A program made the position numbers and the translations under genes. A stretch of 64,000 nt of DNA. Origin: Linnemannia elongata (taxonomy: Eukaryota; Mortierellomycota; Mortierellomycetes; Mortierellales; Mortierellaceae). Numbering within the stretch: position 1 is the stretch's first letter; every line of letters starts with the position of its first letter. Shown one piece after another: positions 35,799 through 45,401 of this stretch. The notes below the pieces were generated by a model that saw only the letters and a list, made by a program, of their open reading frames with translations, did not search any database and was not told the origin of the DNA. Location: contig JAXBDG010000011.1 in NCBI GenBank assembly GCA_036320915.1, positions 270,501 to 334,500 of the forward strand. Direction: 5' to 3'.

Positions 35799-36044
35799 AG
35801 CGGAGAAGGGAAACGCGGTGGAGGAGGTATGGTTACAAGAACAAGTGAGGGAGGGGTTCGATCGAGGTCGATATTGAGGTGTGAAGGTAAGGGAAGGAAA
35901 GGGGCGAAGTTGAGTGTAAGTAAGGAGAGAGAGAGAGAGAGTGGAGAAAATGGATGAGTGTATGTGAAATGATATGTATGGAAAGGAGTGAAGGAAGGAA
36001 GAGAAGAGTGAAGAAGAAAAGAGAATAATAAAAAAAAGGAGCAA

Positions 36045-36102
36045 CTGGCTGACTGACTGACTGACTGACTGGTTGACTGGTTGACTGGTTGACTGGTTGA
36101 GT
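36045..36102. repeat. GACT / GGTTGACT tandem repeat
   Basis: About five GACT units followed by at least three GGTTGACT units, which differ only by a GGTT insertion. Typical slippage minisatellite in a non-coding spacer. Confidence 0.9.
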
Positions 36103-36424
36103 GAGAAAGGAAAGAAGAGACGGTGCTGACAAGCAAGGTTGGAATTGTCCCCGAGGAAGGTTGAAGGGAGAGTGGATCCAAAAAGGCAAAAACGACCAAG
36201 GGAAAGGAAAGGAAAGGAACAAACAAACAGACAAACAGACAACAAGCAGCAACTATGATATCAGAGAGCGAGGAGGGGGGAGAGAGAGGGAAAGGAGTAA
36301 TGGGCACACAAGAGAGAGAGGGTTGGATTCCACAAGGTCAAAATGGGTCAGATCTATCTTTGTTGTTTGTACTCTATTATGTGTACCATGCTTTTTGTGT
36401 GCATGGGGTAAGAGAAGGAAGCGG

Positions 36425-36427
<3 letters not shown>

Positions 36428-36459
<32 letters not shown>
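36428..36459. repeat. 32-nt A tract upstream of the coiled-coil gene
   Basis: Oligo-T in the sense of the minus-strand gene, about 630 nt before its start codon. Confidence 0.9.
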
Positions 36460-36464
<5 letters not shown>

Positions 36465-37406
36465 GCGAAGGGCCGGTGAACACCCAGAGAAAGAACAAGA
36501 AGGAAGTAAAGAAGAGAAACGAAGGGTCAGGGAGCTGCAGGAATGTGAGTGAGTGAGGAGTCCACAATGCCCGTCGAAGGGTTCACTCAAGGAGAATTTT
36601 AGCAAAAAAAAAAGAAAAAAAAATGCTGGGGGGGAAAGGATTCAGGAGTGAAAGAAGGAGCAATGACAGAAAAACAACTGGGGAATCGACAGAGGGAGGT
36701 GGTCAGAAGGGGGACACGAAAAGTTAAAAAGAAAGGAGAAGAGGAAACTACGCCAGCATGAATAAGAACAAAGGGTTCTTTCCCTTTCTCAGCTGAATTT
36801 CTTTTTCGTCAGGGAAGCGAACAAGCAATGGAGTGAGCAATGCGACGACAGAGATGCCTGTTGTACACAAAACGCAGGAGGTGATGACCTCTTGGCAGGG
36901 CAAAAAGACAGGGGGGAGGGGGGGATTGAAGAAAAGTACGAAGCATATTGGCAGACACCCCATGGCAACATTGACGAAAGGAGGACGCACTTCAAGCCAG
37001 CACGAAAAAAAGGGGCGACAGATGATGGGGTCAGATACTCGGAGAATATGGACCTTTCGATTAGTAACAGAAACGAGACTTGTCTCCACTAATCATTACA
37101 GCCCCATCATCACCATTCATGGGACAGATGATTATGCCACTACTATTCTTCATAATGATATCTTCAGGAATAGTCAATATTGTCGTAACGACCGTTGAAA
37201 GAGGTAATGCTGCAAACACGTTTTCTTCCGTCTTTTCTATGTCCTGAATATCTATCCGTACCGAGACAGGAACCATCCTTCTTACTTTCTATTAACGGAC
37301 ACACCACCGGTTATATCCCGACTACCCCCCTTCATTCCTCACTTTTCCATGGTTTCTTTTCTCCAACTTTGTTCTTTCGCACCAACACACTGCACGGTGG
37401 TGGCTG

Positions 37407-37910
37407 TTAGCTGCGCTGTTCTGTCTCAATTTCTGCACTGTCTGAACTTTCTGTGCTGTTGTCGTTGGATTGTTTTGTGAATCCATCCCCCTCCCTGTCC
37501 GTTTCCCCTTTCTCCAAATGCGCCCCTCGGCCTTTCACTTTCTTTTGACGTAAGAAAACGTGCCATTGAGCAAATGTGTCAGTTTGGGGAATAGGAAATA
37601 GGGGAAAGGAGAGAGAGACAAGAAACAAACGTGGCAAACAATGATAAACAACAACAGAGCGGAGATGAAAGTAAAAAGGAGCAGACGCCATGCTATGCGA
37701 CAAATAACCGCCACAACAACAGCGATCAACAACGACCAGTTCCAGCTGTACCGTAGTGATGTGAGGATCCATAGTCAACCACTTGATTGCAAACGACGCG
37801 TTTCCTCCAGATGGCTCCATCACTGCGGTGTTGCCACCAATTTTTTCTATCAACTGCGTCTTGAACCCTGTAGTAGGGTGTGCGTCAGACCTAGCCAATG
37901 GTATCCACAA
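37407..37910 (-). other. Possible membrane-protein exon, low confidence
   Basis: A 167-codon open frame; a shorter overlapping frame (37535-37732) encodes a strongly hydrophobic helix (LIAVVVAVICRIAWRLLLF) that may be the real reading. No homology recognised, no confident start, and no exon chain could be closed in phase with neighbouring hydrophobic frames at 36748-37276. May be chance. Confidence 0.2.
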
Positions 37911-38150
37911 GGGATCGTGCCTGGAAAAGGAAACCTAACCGTCGCCGCATAATTGACCCTTCAGTGAGCATTTTCTCACACTCGCTCGTTGTTATGCATT
38001 CTCTTTTTTTTCCATTCCTCTTCCCTTCACTCCTCTCCTTCCTTTCCTTTCTCCTTGTCTCTTTTCTCCCGACCCTCTCTACTTTTTCTTCACTTACACT
38101 CTTTCACCTCCACTCTAACTTTTCGCTCATTCATTCCATCAAGGCAAGCA

Positions 38151-40471
38151 ATGCGCACCTGTCTCTTCCTTTCGAGTGCAATCGCACTTGTCGTCCTTGC
38201 CGCCACCACCACAACAGCCGACGCCAAGAAGACATTTTCAAAGGTCTCGTCCTACGCCGTCCCCAATGACGAAATCAATGCCACAGGATACTTCACCCTC
38301 ATCGACCGCGAAACACAGCATGACGGCACTCGTCTCTGCTCCATCCTGGACCGTGGCGAGACCAAGGTCTTCCGTAACCTCTGGCCCGCCAACCGCAGTG
38401 GAGACCGTCTCCAGATCCTGAGGCGGAATGTCCATGATGAGAGCCACCACGGTGGATCTCACACTCATGAGGAGAACTTTGACTCCAAGGAGGCTAAGGA
38501 TTTGTTTGAGCTTAACACGAACAGCAAGGAGTGGACGTTGATGGTGGATAAGTTCTTGGTTGATGAGTGTGACCAAGTCAAGGATGAGACTCTCAACAAC
38601 GGTGCCGATGTAGACTTCTGGGGATCGCCTGGTGTTTCGGAATCGAACCAGCAGGTCTTTGGAAACCATGGCTCTGTTTCTGGTCTGCAGGAAGGCGACG
38701 AAGTGGTAAGAAATAAGCCAACATCCGCTTGTGGGAATTTTATCTGTACCAAAGAGGGACACAAGGTAATCGATGCATGAAAAGAAAAAAAATTGACGCT
38801 TTGTACCTTTTTTGAAAATGGCGCCATGCTAGCGTAAATTGGTTGACAATGGCCCTGACAGGAACCGTGTCGACATTGTCTTTATGGGCGATGGATACAC
38901 CCTCGAAGAGCGAGAAAAGTTCTTTGCCGACATGAACCGTCTTGTCAATGGTATGTTTCCGTCGCTTACATCTCTCCCATTTGATACTTGTCAAGTGATA
39001 GAACACGGGCAACTGACCAATTGCATTCGTTTCTAACCCTCTTTCCTTAATTATCTAGACATGTTCATTGGCGAAACGTTCCAGTCGTTCTTGCCCCTTT
39101 TCAACGTTCATGCGTTGTTTAGGCCCTCCAAAGAGAGCGGTATCGGTTCCAACGGTCACTGGAAGGACACCAGCTTCCGTCTTTACAGAGATGGAACTGA
39201 GCTCCGTGGTATCTATGTTGCCAACCCCAAAGCTGCCCGCGAAGCCTGCCGTGCCGTCGGACAGTACGCCTGTGATTTCCCTAGCTTGATCGGCAATGAT
39301 CCCTACTGTAAGTCCTTTTTGCTCACTTTCGCTCTGCGTACTTGTTTTCTTGCTCTGTACAAGATAAAACTAACGGAAATTAACATATGTCATAGATGGA
39401 GGGTTGGGTGGAGAGTTTGTGATTTCGACGAGCTCCAACAAGTCTGGAACTATCGTTCTTCGCCACGAGTTGGGACACAGTTTGATCGACGTCGGAGAGG
39501 AATACGACGGCGGCCAAGTCTACTCAGGCGTCAACGCCGAGCGCTGGTCCATCCAAAACATCAAATGGAAGCACTGGCTCACTGACGCCACCCCACGCGA
39601 AGAAAAGAACGTCCTCCGCGCTCAGGATTACGCGTGGTACGATCTCAAGAAGGGCCCCTACAAGGTCAAGTTCAACTCTGACGGCAATTGGAAGCGTTGG
39701 TCGCTAAAGATCTCGCACTCAGGTGTTGACACCGATGACTCGTTTGAGGTCTACTTGGATGGCAAGCGGCTAAACTGGACTTCTCCTGGAGGATATGATC
39801 GTGATTTCTCAGAGTGGGATGGTGAGGAGGGGTTCAGCGCTGGAGCGCACGAGATTGAGTTCCGTCAGGGCGCCAAGTATGATGATGAGCCTGTTGATGG
39901 ATCTCGACCTATTCGCCAGTTGTGCTCGGTGACTATGCATGAATTTATGGGTGAGGACCAGTACCGGTTCGACAACAGCGTGATCTCGGCTTACCCTACC
40001 TACGACCTCTACGGCCGCAAGACCTGGAGAAGCAATCACGAGTTCTGTCTCATGCGCAACATGTCCTCGACCCAGTTCTGCTCCATCTGCAAGGAGGGAC
40101 TCTGGCACCGTCTGTTGAGCAAGGCCAGTCTGTTGGACGAAATCCAAGTCGATTGTCAGCGCGAAGATGATGACGGTGGTGATGAGAAGGTCTCGAAGTT
40201 TGAGATTGAGGCCAAGGTGATCCCTCTGGGTCAGTTCCGCGAGGACCAATCCAAGCATGTCAAGGGCGAGGCGTACACCTTCCGCTGGTTCCGTAACGGA
40301 ATCCACCAGGCCAAATTGGATGACCAGATTCGGATTGAGGTCCCTGCTGCGGATGAGGGTACCTGGGAGTTCAAGGCCGAGTTTACTACCACTGAGGTCC
40401 GCAAGGATCCTCGTGGACTCTTGAAGGCTAGCAAAGTGTTTGTTGTCGCCAAGCATCTCTGTTCCAACTAG
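38151..40471 (+). CDS. Secreted peptidase of family M64 (IgA-peptidase-type metalloprotease)
   Basis: Predicted extracellular zinc metallopeptidase. Exons: 38151-38705, 38833-38950, 39059-39307 and 39396-40471, giving 665 residues in frame. The first 24 residues are a classic signal peptide (hydrophobic ALVVLAATTTT, then ADA). The M64 domain starts around residue 200 (RNRVDIVFMGDGYT), with FNVHALFRPSKESG and the zinc site HELGHSLIDVGEEYDGG at about residue 330 (HExxH plus the following Glu pair). FCLMRNM and CSICKEG close the catalytic part with Cys typical of a secreted protein. The last 100 residues look like a small beta domain. Natural substrates in fungi are not known; the IgA name comes from a bacterial member. 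Several N-x-S/T sites support secretion. Confidence 0.9.
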
Positions 40472-41055
40472 AGTTGCTGTAATCTAGGTTTCTTATTTCG
40501 CGTATCTCCAAAATACATAGCCTAGGTGTCTTTGCTATGTTAGTGGTGAATTTTGGTTGGTCCGCAAAGAACATACTAGATCATCTTTTTTCCCCCTTTA
40601 CTGCTCTTTGCCCCCTTGAGAAACCACCAATTTTTCTTTCAGTCTCTCCTTCACGGCACCTCCTGGAACTATCTGACCCCTTGCCTTTTTTTTTTTTTCT
40701 CTTTCCCTCCCTGAATCATGCTGTTCTCAAGGTGTCAATGGCTGCCAGCTCCGTACTCTCTTCGCGTACCTATTTTTACTACCAGTATGATCCGTGAAAA
40801 AATAGCTTGGGTTTAAAAATCCGCCTGGCACATCTCCCTTCTCTCCTTCTCATTCTTCAACATTCTTATCCTCACCTCTTTGCACTCTTTCCGAACTAAT
40901 TCACAACAGCAAAACGCTGATCCACGTTGTCCTTACTCCCTCTTCAACAGGTTTTTTTCTTGACCCGCTCAAAGTTAGATTGTTCAACTGCCCAACTTTC
41001 ATTTCACCTCTTTCTCTCACTATTCATATCTAAATCCAAAATCACTCCAAAAGCC
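40472..41055. other. Intergenic between M64 peptidase and GPI-protein genes
   Basis: 584 bp, pyrimidine-rich on the plus strand, probably the 3' untranslated region of the peptidase and the promoter and leader of the next gene. No exon seen. Confidence 0.5.
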
Positions 41056-41727
41056 ATGCGTTATACATCCTTGGTCCTCGCCCTGACAGTCATTGCCACA
41101 ACAGCCTTGACAGAAGCCCAACCCGCCCCACCTCCTCCAACTACCACAACCCCCGCTGCATCCGGAAACGGAGCAACAGCAAGCGACCCTCCCACTCCGA
41201 ACTTCCCCATCCAAACCTTCGAATCCACACCCTGCTCCCAATGCACATTCGCTTCCATCCCCAAAGAAGCCTCCTGTGCGGCCCTAGTCCCCGTTGACAT
41301 GCAACAGCTTCAAGCGGCCTTCACCCCGACATCCGTCAATATCAATGCGATTATCACAGCTGTTAACGGAAACCCGGCAATCAAGAACTGTGTCTGCCAT
41401 TGGACGACAGGAACGTTTAATCAGACGACTGGTGGAGCGGCGGCGAGCTGTTTGACGACTGAGCCCAGTGTCCCGGGGCCGGTCCCGACTATAACGGCGG
41501 GAGGTGGTGCGCCTTGTAACGCCACGGATGCGGCGCTGGCGGAGGGCAAGTTTGGAATGTTGGCGGCGTTGATTCATTGTGATGCAGTGGTTAGTCATTC
41601 GACAGGGCGACCTAAGGATGCAGAGCCTACTCCTGGTTCTTCATCGTCGAGTTCTGCTGGTGTTGTTGGTGTTGGGATGGTGGTGTCTGTTGGGGCGATT
41701 GTCCTTGCTCTGGTTACTGCTCTTTGA
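41056..41727 (+). CDS. Secreted, probably GPI-anchored eight-cysteine protein
   Basis: Not assigned to a named family. Single exon, 223 residues. N-terminal signal peptide (MRYTSLVLALTVIATTALTEA), a Pro/Thr-rich spacer, then a compact domain of residues about 55-180 with eight cysteines (CSQC, SCAAL, NCVCHW, SCL, PCN, HCD). A Ser-rich stretch with small residues and a C-terminal hydrophobic tail (VVGVGMVVSVGAIVLALV) follows, the usual GPI-attachment layout. The number of cysteines recalls CFEM-type wall proteins but the spacing does not clearly fit. Likely at the cell wall or plasma membrane (inferred). Confidence 0.75.
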   Translation: MRYTSLVLALTVIATTALTEAQPAPPPPTTTTPAASGNGATASDPPTPNFPIQTFESTPCSQCTFASIPKEASCAALVPVDMQQLQAAFTPTSVNINAIITAVNGNPAIKNCVCHWTTGTFNQTTGGAAASCLTTEPSVPGPVPTITAGGGAPCNATDAALAEGKFGMLAALIHCDAVVSHSTGRPKDAEPTPGSSSSSSAGVVGVGMVVSVGAIVLALVTAL

Positions 41728-42181
41728 GAGTAGGTGCGAGGCTATTGAAAGAAATGGATATCATAGTCATTTTTTGAACCCCCCTTACTTTGTTCCTTAT
41801 CCAACTGGATCGGTGGGTCTGGATGGGTAGTAGCAAGTGAAGATAGTATGGGTAGTTTGAACAAATACATTTTACATACACAATGTTCAACGACTGTCAC
41901 AAAAAACGCGCTGCCCTTTCATTCAGTCACACCAGGCCATAAATTAAACCGAGGTGGCTTTGCCCAGGAACGCGCGTTAAAACAAGTGGATCAATAACAG
42001 GGACACACCACAACACAAAGGAACGGCCGTCGCGTGTTTCTTTTTTTTTTCTTCTTACTTTCTCTCCTACGTCCCCCTCCCCCCTCTCTTAGACGATACC
42101 ATTCGCCCCACATACACCTCTGTCCTTTATCCTATTTACACTTTTTATAATATACAATAACTTACAACCAAACATACAACC
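41728..42181. other. Intergenic between GPI-protein and SANT-like genes
   Basis: 454 bp holding the 3' end of one gene and the CT-rich promoter of the next (42040-42110). Nothing else recognised. Confidence 0.5.
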
Positions 42182-43761
42182 ATGTCGTCGTCAACACCCC
42201 GCTCCATGACAGCAGGAGCTCGCAACATCCTTCGCTCAAACGACTCAGCATCCCTCTGGAACTACACTGTCGCCCCAGGTACTTCCCCTCTTTCACTCGT
42301 CCAACCTCTCTTTTTTCGACCAACTTTACTCCAAGACGATGTTATTGACATCCTTTCTTTTCCTTTTTCCTCACTTTGCGCTACCATGAACCAGGATGGA
42401 GCATAAATGAGGCCGAGGTGCTGAGGAAGGCTCTAATGAAATTCGGCGTCGGCAATTGGTCAAAGATCATCGAATCCAATTGCCTCGTCGGCAAGACTAA
42501 CGCCCAAATGAACCTTCAGACCCAACGTATGCTCGGCCAACAGTCCACAGCCGGTAAGAAAATAACTCTCTCGCACACACACACACACCGTCTCTGCAAC
42601 GCCTTTTGGTTCCAAAGTAGCAGCAGAAGAAGAAAAAAAATGCTGTTTTGTTTGCTTTTTTTGCCACCAAAAAATAATAATTAGGGTCTGGCTTTTTTGT
42701 ATGTCAAGCTTTAACAGAATCCAATTCCCTTTTTTTTGACAATTGATTAGAATTCGCGGGATTGCATATTGACCCGAGGGTAATTGGACAGAAGAACAGT
42801 TTGATCCAGGGGGACCATATTCGACGCAAGAATGGATGTATTGTCAACACGGGTGCCAAACTGTCCAGAGATGAGATCCGTCGTCGTGTCGCCGAGAACA
42901 AGGAGCAGTACGTCTTCTTTCATTTCTTTTCTTTCGTTAAGCTTCTATCCTACGGATATGGATGCGGCATGAAAGGGGCGAAGTAGGCAATTGAAACTAA
43001 TGAGATACTTCTCTGATGGTGTGAAACTTGTAGATATGAACTGACGGAAGAGGAGTGGAATGCGATCGAGTTACCATTACCCGAGGACGTAAGTTTTAAT
43101 GGACATAGTGTCAGGACATGGAAAGATCTGTTTTTGTTGTGCGGATCAAATTATGATACACAGTGGATCGTCATAACTGACCACGAACACTCGTTTCTTG
43201 GTTTATAACTTTTAGCCTCAATTGCGTAAGTCACAGGAACACACTGGATATCTTCAACGCTCAGGAGGATCCATGTCCAATCGAGGATAATGATTATCTT
43301 ACAGGAAGCTCATGTTCAACTGGAACGAGAGGTCAACGAGCAATTGCCGACTATGAGAAAGGTCGACTCAAACTTTCAGAGAAAAACAATCATCATAACT
43401 CTCCCTTATTGGTTTACTGCTTATTTATAACTAGTGCTGGAGGCGAAGAAGGCAGAAAAGATCCGTCTCGAGCTGGAACTCAAGAACGTACAACGCCAGA
43501 TCGCCATGTTGCGGAAATCTGGTGGCAAGAAGAACGCCGAGGTAACCAACGCATCTTAAATCCGCATCTTTGCTTGCTGAAGTAGTTTCCACCGGAAAAA
43601 AAAATGTTACATCACTGACCCATTCCCTCTTTTTTTTTTGGCTGGTGTTCAATTTGTAGACAGATAGCGTGGATTCGCCAAAGACGGAGCAGGAGGACGA
43701 TGACCGGGAAGATTTCATTGAAGACCAACCCTTGGGCAAGCGTGCCAGGATCGAAGCATGA
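42182..43761 (+). CDS. SANT/Myb-like domain protein, function unknown
   Basis: Probably a nuclear, DNA- or chromatin-associated protein. Exons: 42182-42278, 42395-42553, 42751-42907, 43034-43088, 43216-43225 (10-nt microexon), 43305-43361, 43435-43541 and 43660-43761; this chain gives 247 residues in frame. Residues 33-75 form one SANT/Myb repeat (GWSINEAEVLRKALMKFG, then GNWSKIIE). A conserved-looking block follows (FAGLHIDPRVIGQKN, RKNGCIVNTGAKLSRDEI). The later part is a coiled coil (KAEKIRLELELKNVQRQIAM) with an acidic tail and a basic LGKRARIEA end. The intron between exons 4 and 7 is ambiguous: a second in-frame model skips the microexon (see findings). Confidence 0.75.
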
Positions 43762-44081
43762 TTCTTCGTTTCCTCTACCACCCATTGTTTTTGTCGCATC
43801 ATTATACAAAATAACCCTCAGCATGCATTCGTTTTTTCTTATTCCTTATCCTCAATGTGTAAATAAAAGCTTACTTTTTCCTGTTTTGTTGTTTGTTCTA
43901 AGCGATGCGCTGTGGGGTTTATTGTACAAGGGATGGTAGGGGGTTGAAAGGATAAAGAGAAAAGGAGAGTAAACGATGACGAGTGTGTTGGTGCTGAAGC
44001 AGGGGTTGGTGCTGAAGCGGGATCGTGAGAAAAGGAAGAGAAAATAACGGAAAGAGAGAAGACAGGCTGGTCCCTCCCTTC
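43762..44081. other. Convergent 3' flanks of the SANT-like gene and PSF1
   Basis: 320 bp between stop codons; includes the AATAAA at 43862 and no further recognised element. Confidence 0.5.
43862..43867 (+). terminator. AATAAA polyadenylation signal of the SANT-like gene
   Basis: AATAAA about 100 nt downstream of the stop codon, in the short convergent spacer before PSF1. Confidence 0.45.
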
Positions 44082-45035
44082 TCAAGCGACGTGCTTAAGG
44101 TACCCTTGAGTAATCAACCTCTCTACATCCCCACGCTTCACAAAATGCTCCGAATCCTTCCTCAAGCTCAACACCGCTCCTGAATCCGTCACAATATCTC
44201 CACAATCTCTCACAACTCTCACCGTAATAAACACCTCCTTTGGCGGCTGGATCATCCCCAACCCCAAATCCAATTCCCCAAACTCCTCCAAACTCGTATA
44301 CTCATTCCTGCAACCTCTCTCATATTCCTGAAAGAAAACCTGTTCATCGGGCGAGAGGAGTCGGGAGAGAGAATCCGGGAGTCGGGAAGTGTAAGCCCAG
44401 GCTAGGTCCTTGATTTTTTCAATTCGTTGAGCGTGGTAGGCCATGAGGATTCGTTTGTTGCGTAGGAGGGGGGTTTGGTGGACGAGATATTTTGTCCAGA
44501 AGAGAGTTTTTAGGTGGTGGAGGCGAGCTTCTTTTGCGGATTGGAGGGCTTGTTGGCTGGGACGGGGGAGGGTTAACGTAGAGCGGGAAGCTGCTGCTGG
44601 TGCCGTCGTGGTAGAGGATGTCGATTGTTGGAGGACAGTTGTGGATCCTGTTGTTGATGATCCGGGGGCTTGTGGGTGTTGGACGACGGTAGTTGTTGAA
44701 GAATAGGACGCTGATGGTGCACCACCAATAGGACCATCCAGCATCTCCAACGTCGTAAAATTCGGATCCACCTCTCCTCCCCTCCCTGCAACCTCTCCTG
44801 CAGCAGTAGCAGCACCGTCCTCAGGCTGGCCATAAAGCAACCTCCATGTCGCCTCAGCCTCCCGCTCCTCATGCTGCTTCTGGATATCGAATTCCCGAAT
44901 CAGCGCTTGACAGGTCTCGTGGAGATGGCGAATCTCGCGTGTGATCGACCGGACGAGGGAATCATTGTATGGCGGGAAATGGTCAATGGTGCGTTTGGTC
45001 TCCCTCGCAAGCTTGGATGCCTCTTCTCCATACAT
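44082..45035 (-). CDS. PSF1: GINS complex subunit PSF1
   Basis: Subunit of the GINS tetramer of the CMG replicative helicase. Single exon, 317 residues; human PSF1 is 196. It starts MYGEEASKLARETKRTIDHFP with PYNDSLVR, matching the PSF1 opening. The conserved core follows after an insert: LLRNKRILMAYHAQRIEKI, LAWAYTSRLPDSLSRLL and VFFQEYERGCRNEY. The B-domain ends KRGDVERLITQGYLKHVA, where LIRQG(x)L(E/K)H is the family end. Residues about 75-180 are a low-complexity Gly/Ser/Thr/Gln/Ala insert between helices, which explains the extra length. The intron-free structure is unusual among its neighbours. Confidence 0.92.
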   Translation of the reverse strand: MYGEEASKLARETKRTIDHFPPYNDSLVRSITREIRHLHETCQALIREFDIQKQHEEREAEATWRLLYGQPEDGAATAAGEVAGRGGEVDPNFTTLEMLDGPIGGAPSASYSSTTTVVQHPQAPGSSTTGSTTVLQQSTSSTTTAPAAASRSTLTLPRPSQQALQSAKEARLHHLKTLFWTKYLVHQTPLLRNKRILMAYHAQRIEKIKDLAWAYTSRLPDSLSRLLSPDEQVFFQEYERGCRNEYTSLEEFGELDLGLGMIQPPKEVFITVRVVRDCGDIVTDSGAVLSLRKDSEHFVKRGDVERLITQGYLKHVA

Positions 45036-45401
45036 TCCTTTGTCCTGGTTGGTTGTGTGATGTGCTTATTTTTTTTAGGTGGTGGTGGATGTGTCAGGTG
45101 ATGTTTTGTGGTGTCCTGAGATTAAGTGGTTGAGTCGATGGTTGAAAGTGATGGTGGCCGTTGGGGGTTCCTGAGAAGGGTTGAAGAGAAAAAGGAATGT
45201 TTCTTTTTGATGAAGGCGCGCGCCGCGCTCTTTTATGTTTATGTCAAACGTGTGAAGGGAGACTGCTTTCACACTGCAAAATTGGTGGCAAACATCAAAC
45301 ACGCACGTTATTTTGTATTTTTTATTTTATTTTTTTTACAATCTGCTCGCTCGCTACAACGATGTTGTTGCTTGCAGGAAGCAAATAGGAACAAGAGCGA
45401 T
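45036..45401. other. Spacer between PSF1 and the NAD carrier gene
   Basis: 366 bp: promoter of PSF1 (minus strand) and the 3' untranslated region of the carrier gene, which lies upstream on the same strand. No exon seen. Confidence 0.5.

Larger units (their letters stand above)
35799..38150. other. Intergenic spacer, strongly purine-skewed, with simple repeats
   Basis: Bases 35800-36750 are GA-rich on the plus strand, i.e. CT-rich in the sense of the minus-strand upstream gene. They include a GACT-type tandem repeat (36045-36102) and a 32-A tract (36428-36459). Two minus-strand frames (36748-37089 and 37407-37910) are hydrophobic in part but have no recognised motif. Bases 37985-38140 are a CT-rich leader for the M64 peptidase gene. 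Confidence 0.5.

Noticed and set aside
35717..36307. Minus-strand Ser/Phe/Leu-rich frames
   Set aside because: CT-rich leader and minisatellite DNA; three overlapping frames are open at once, which marks composition and not coding.
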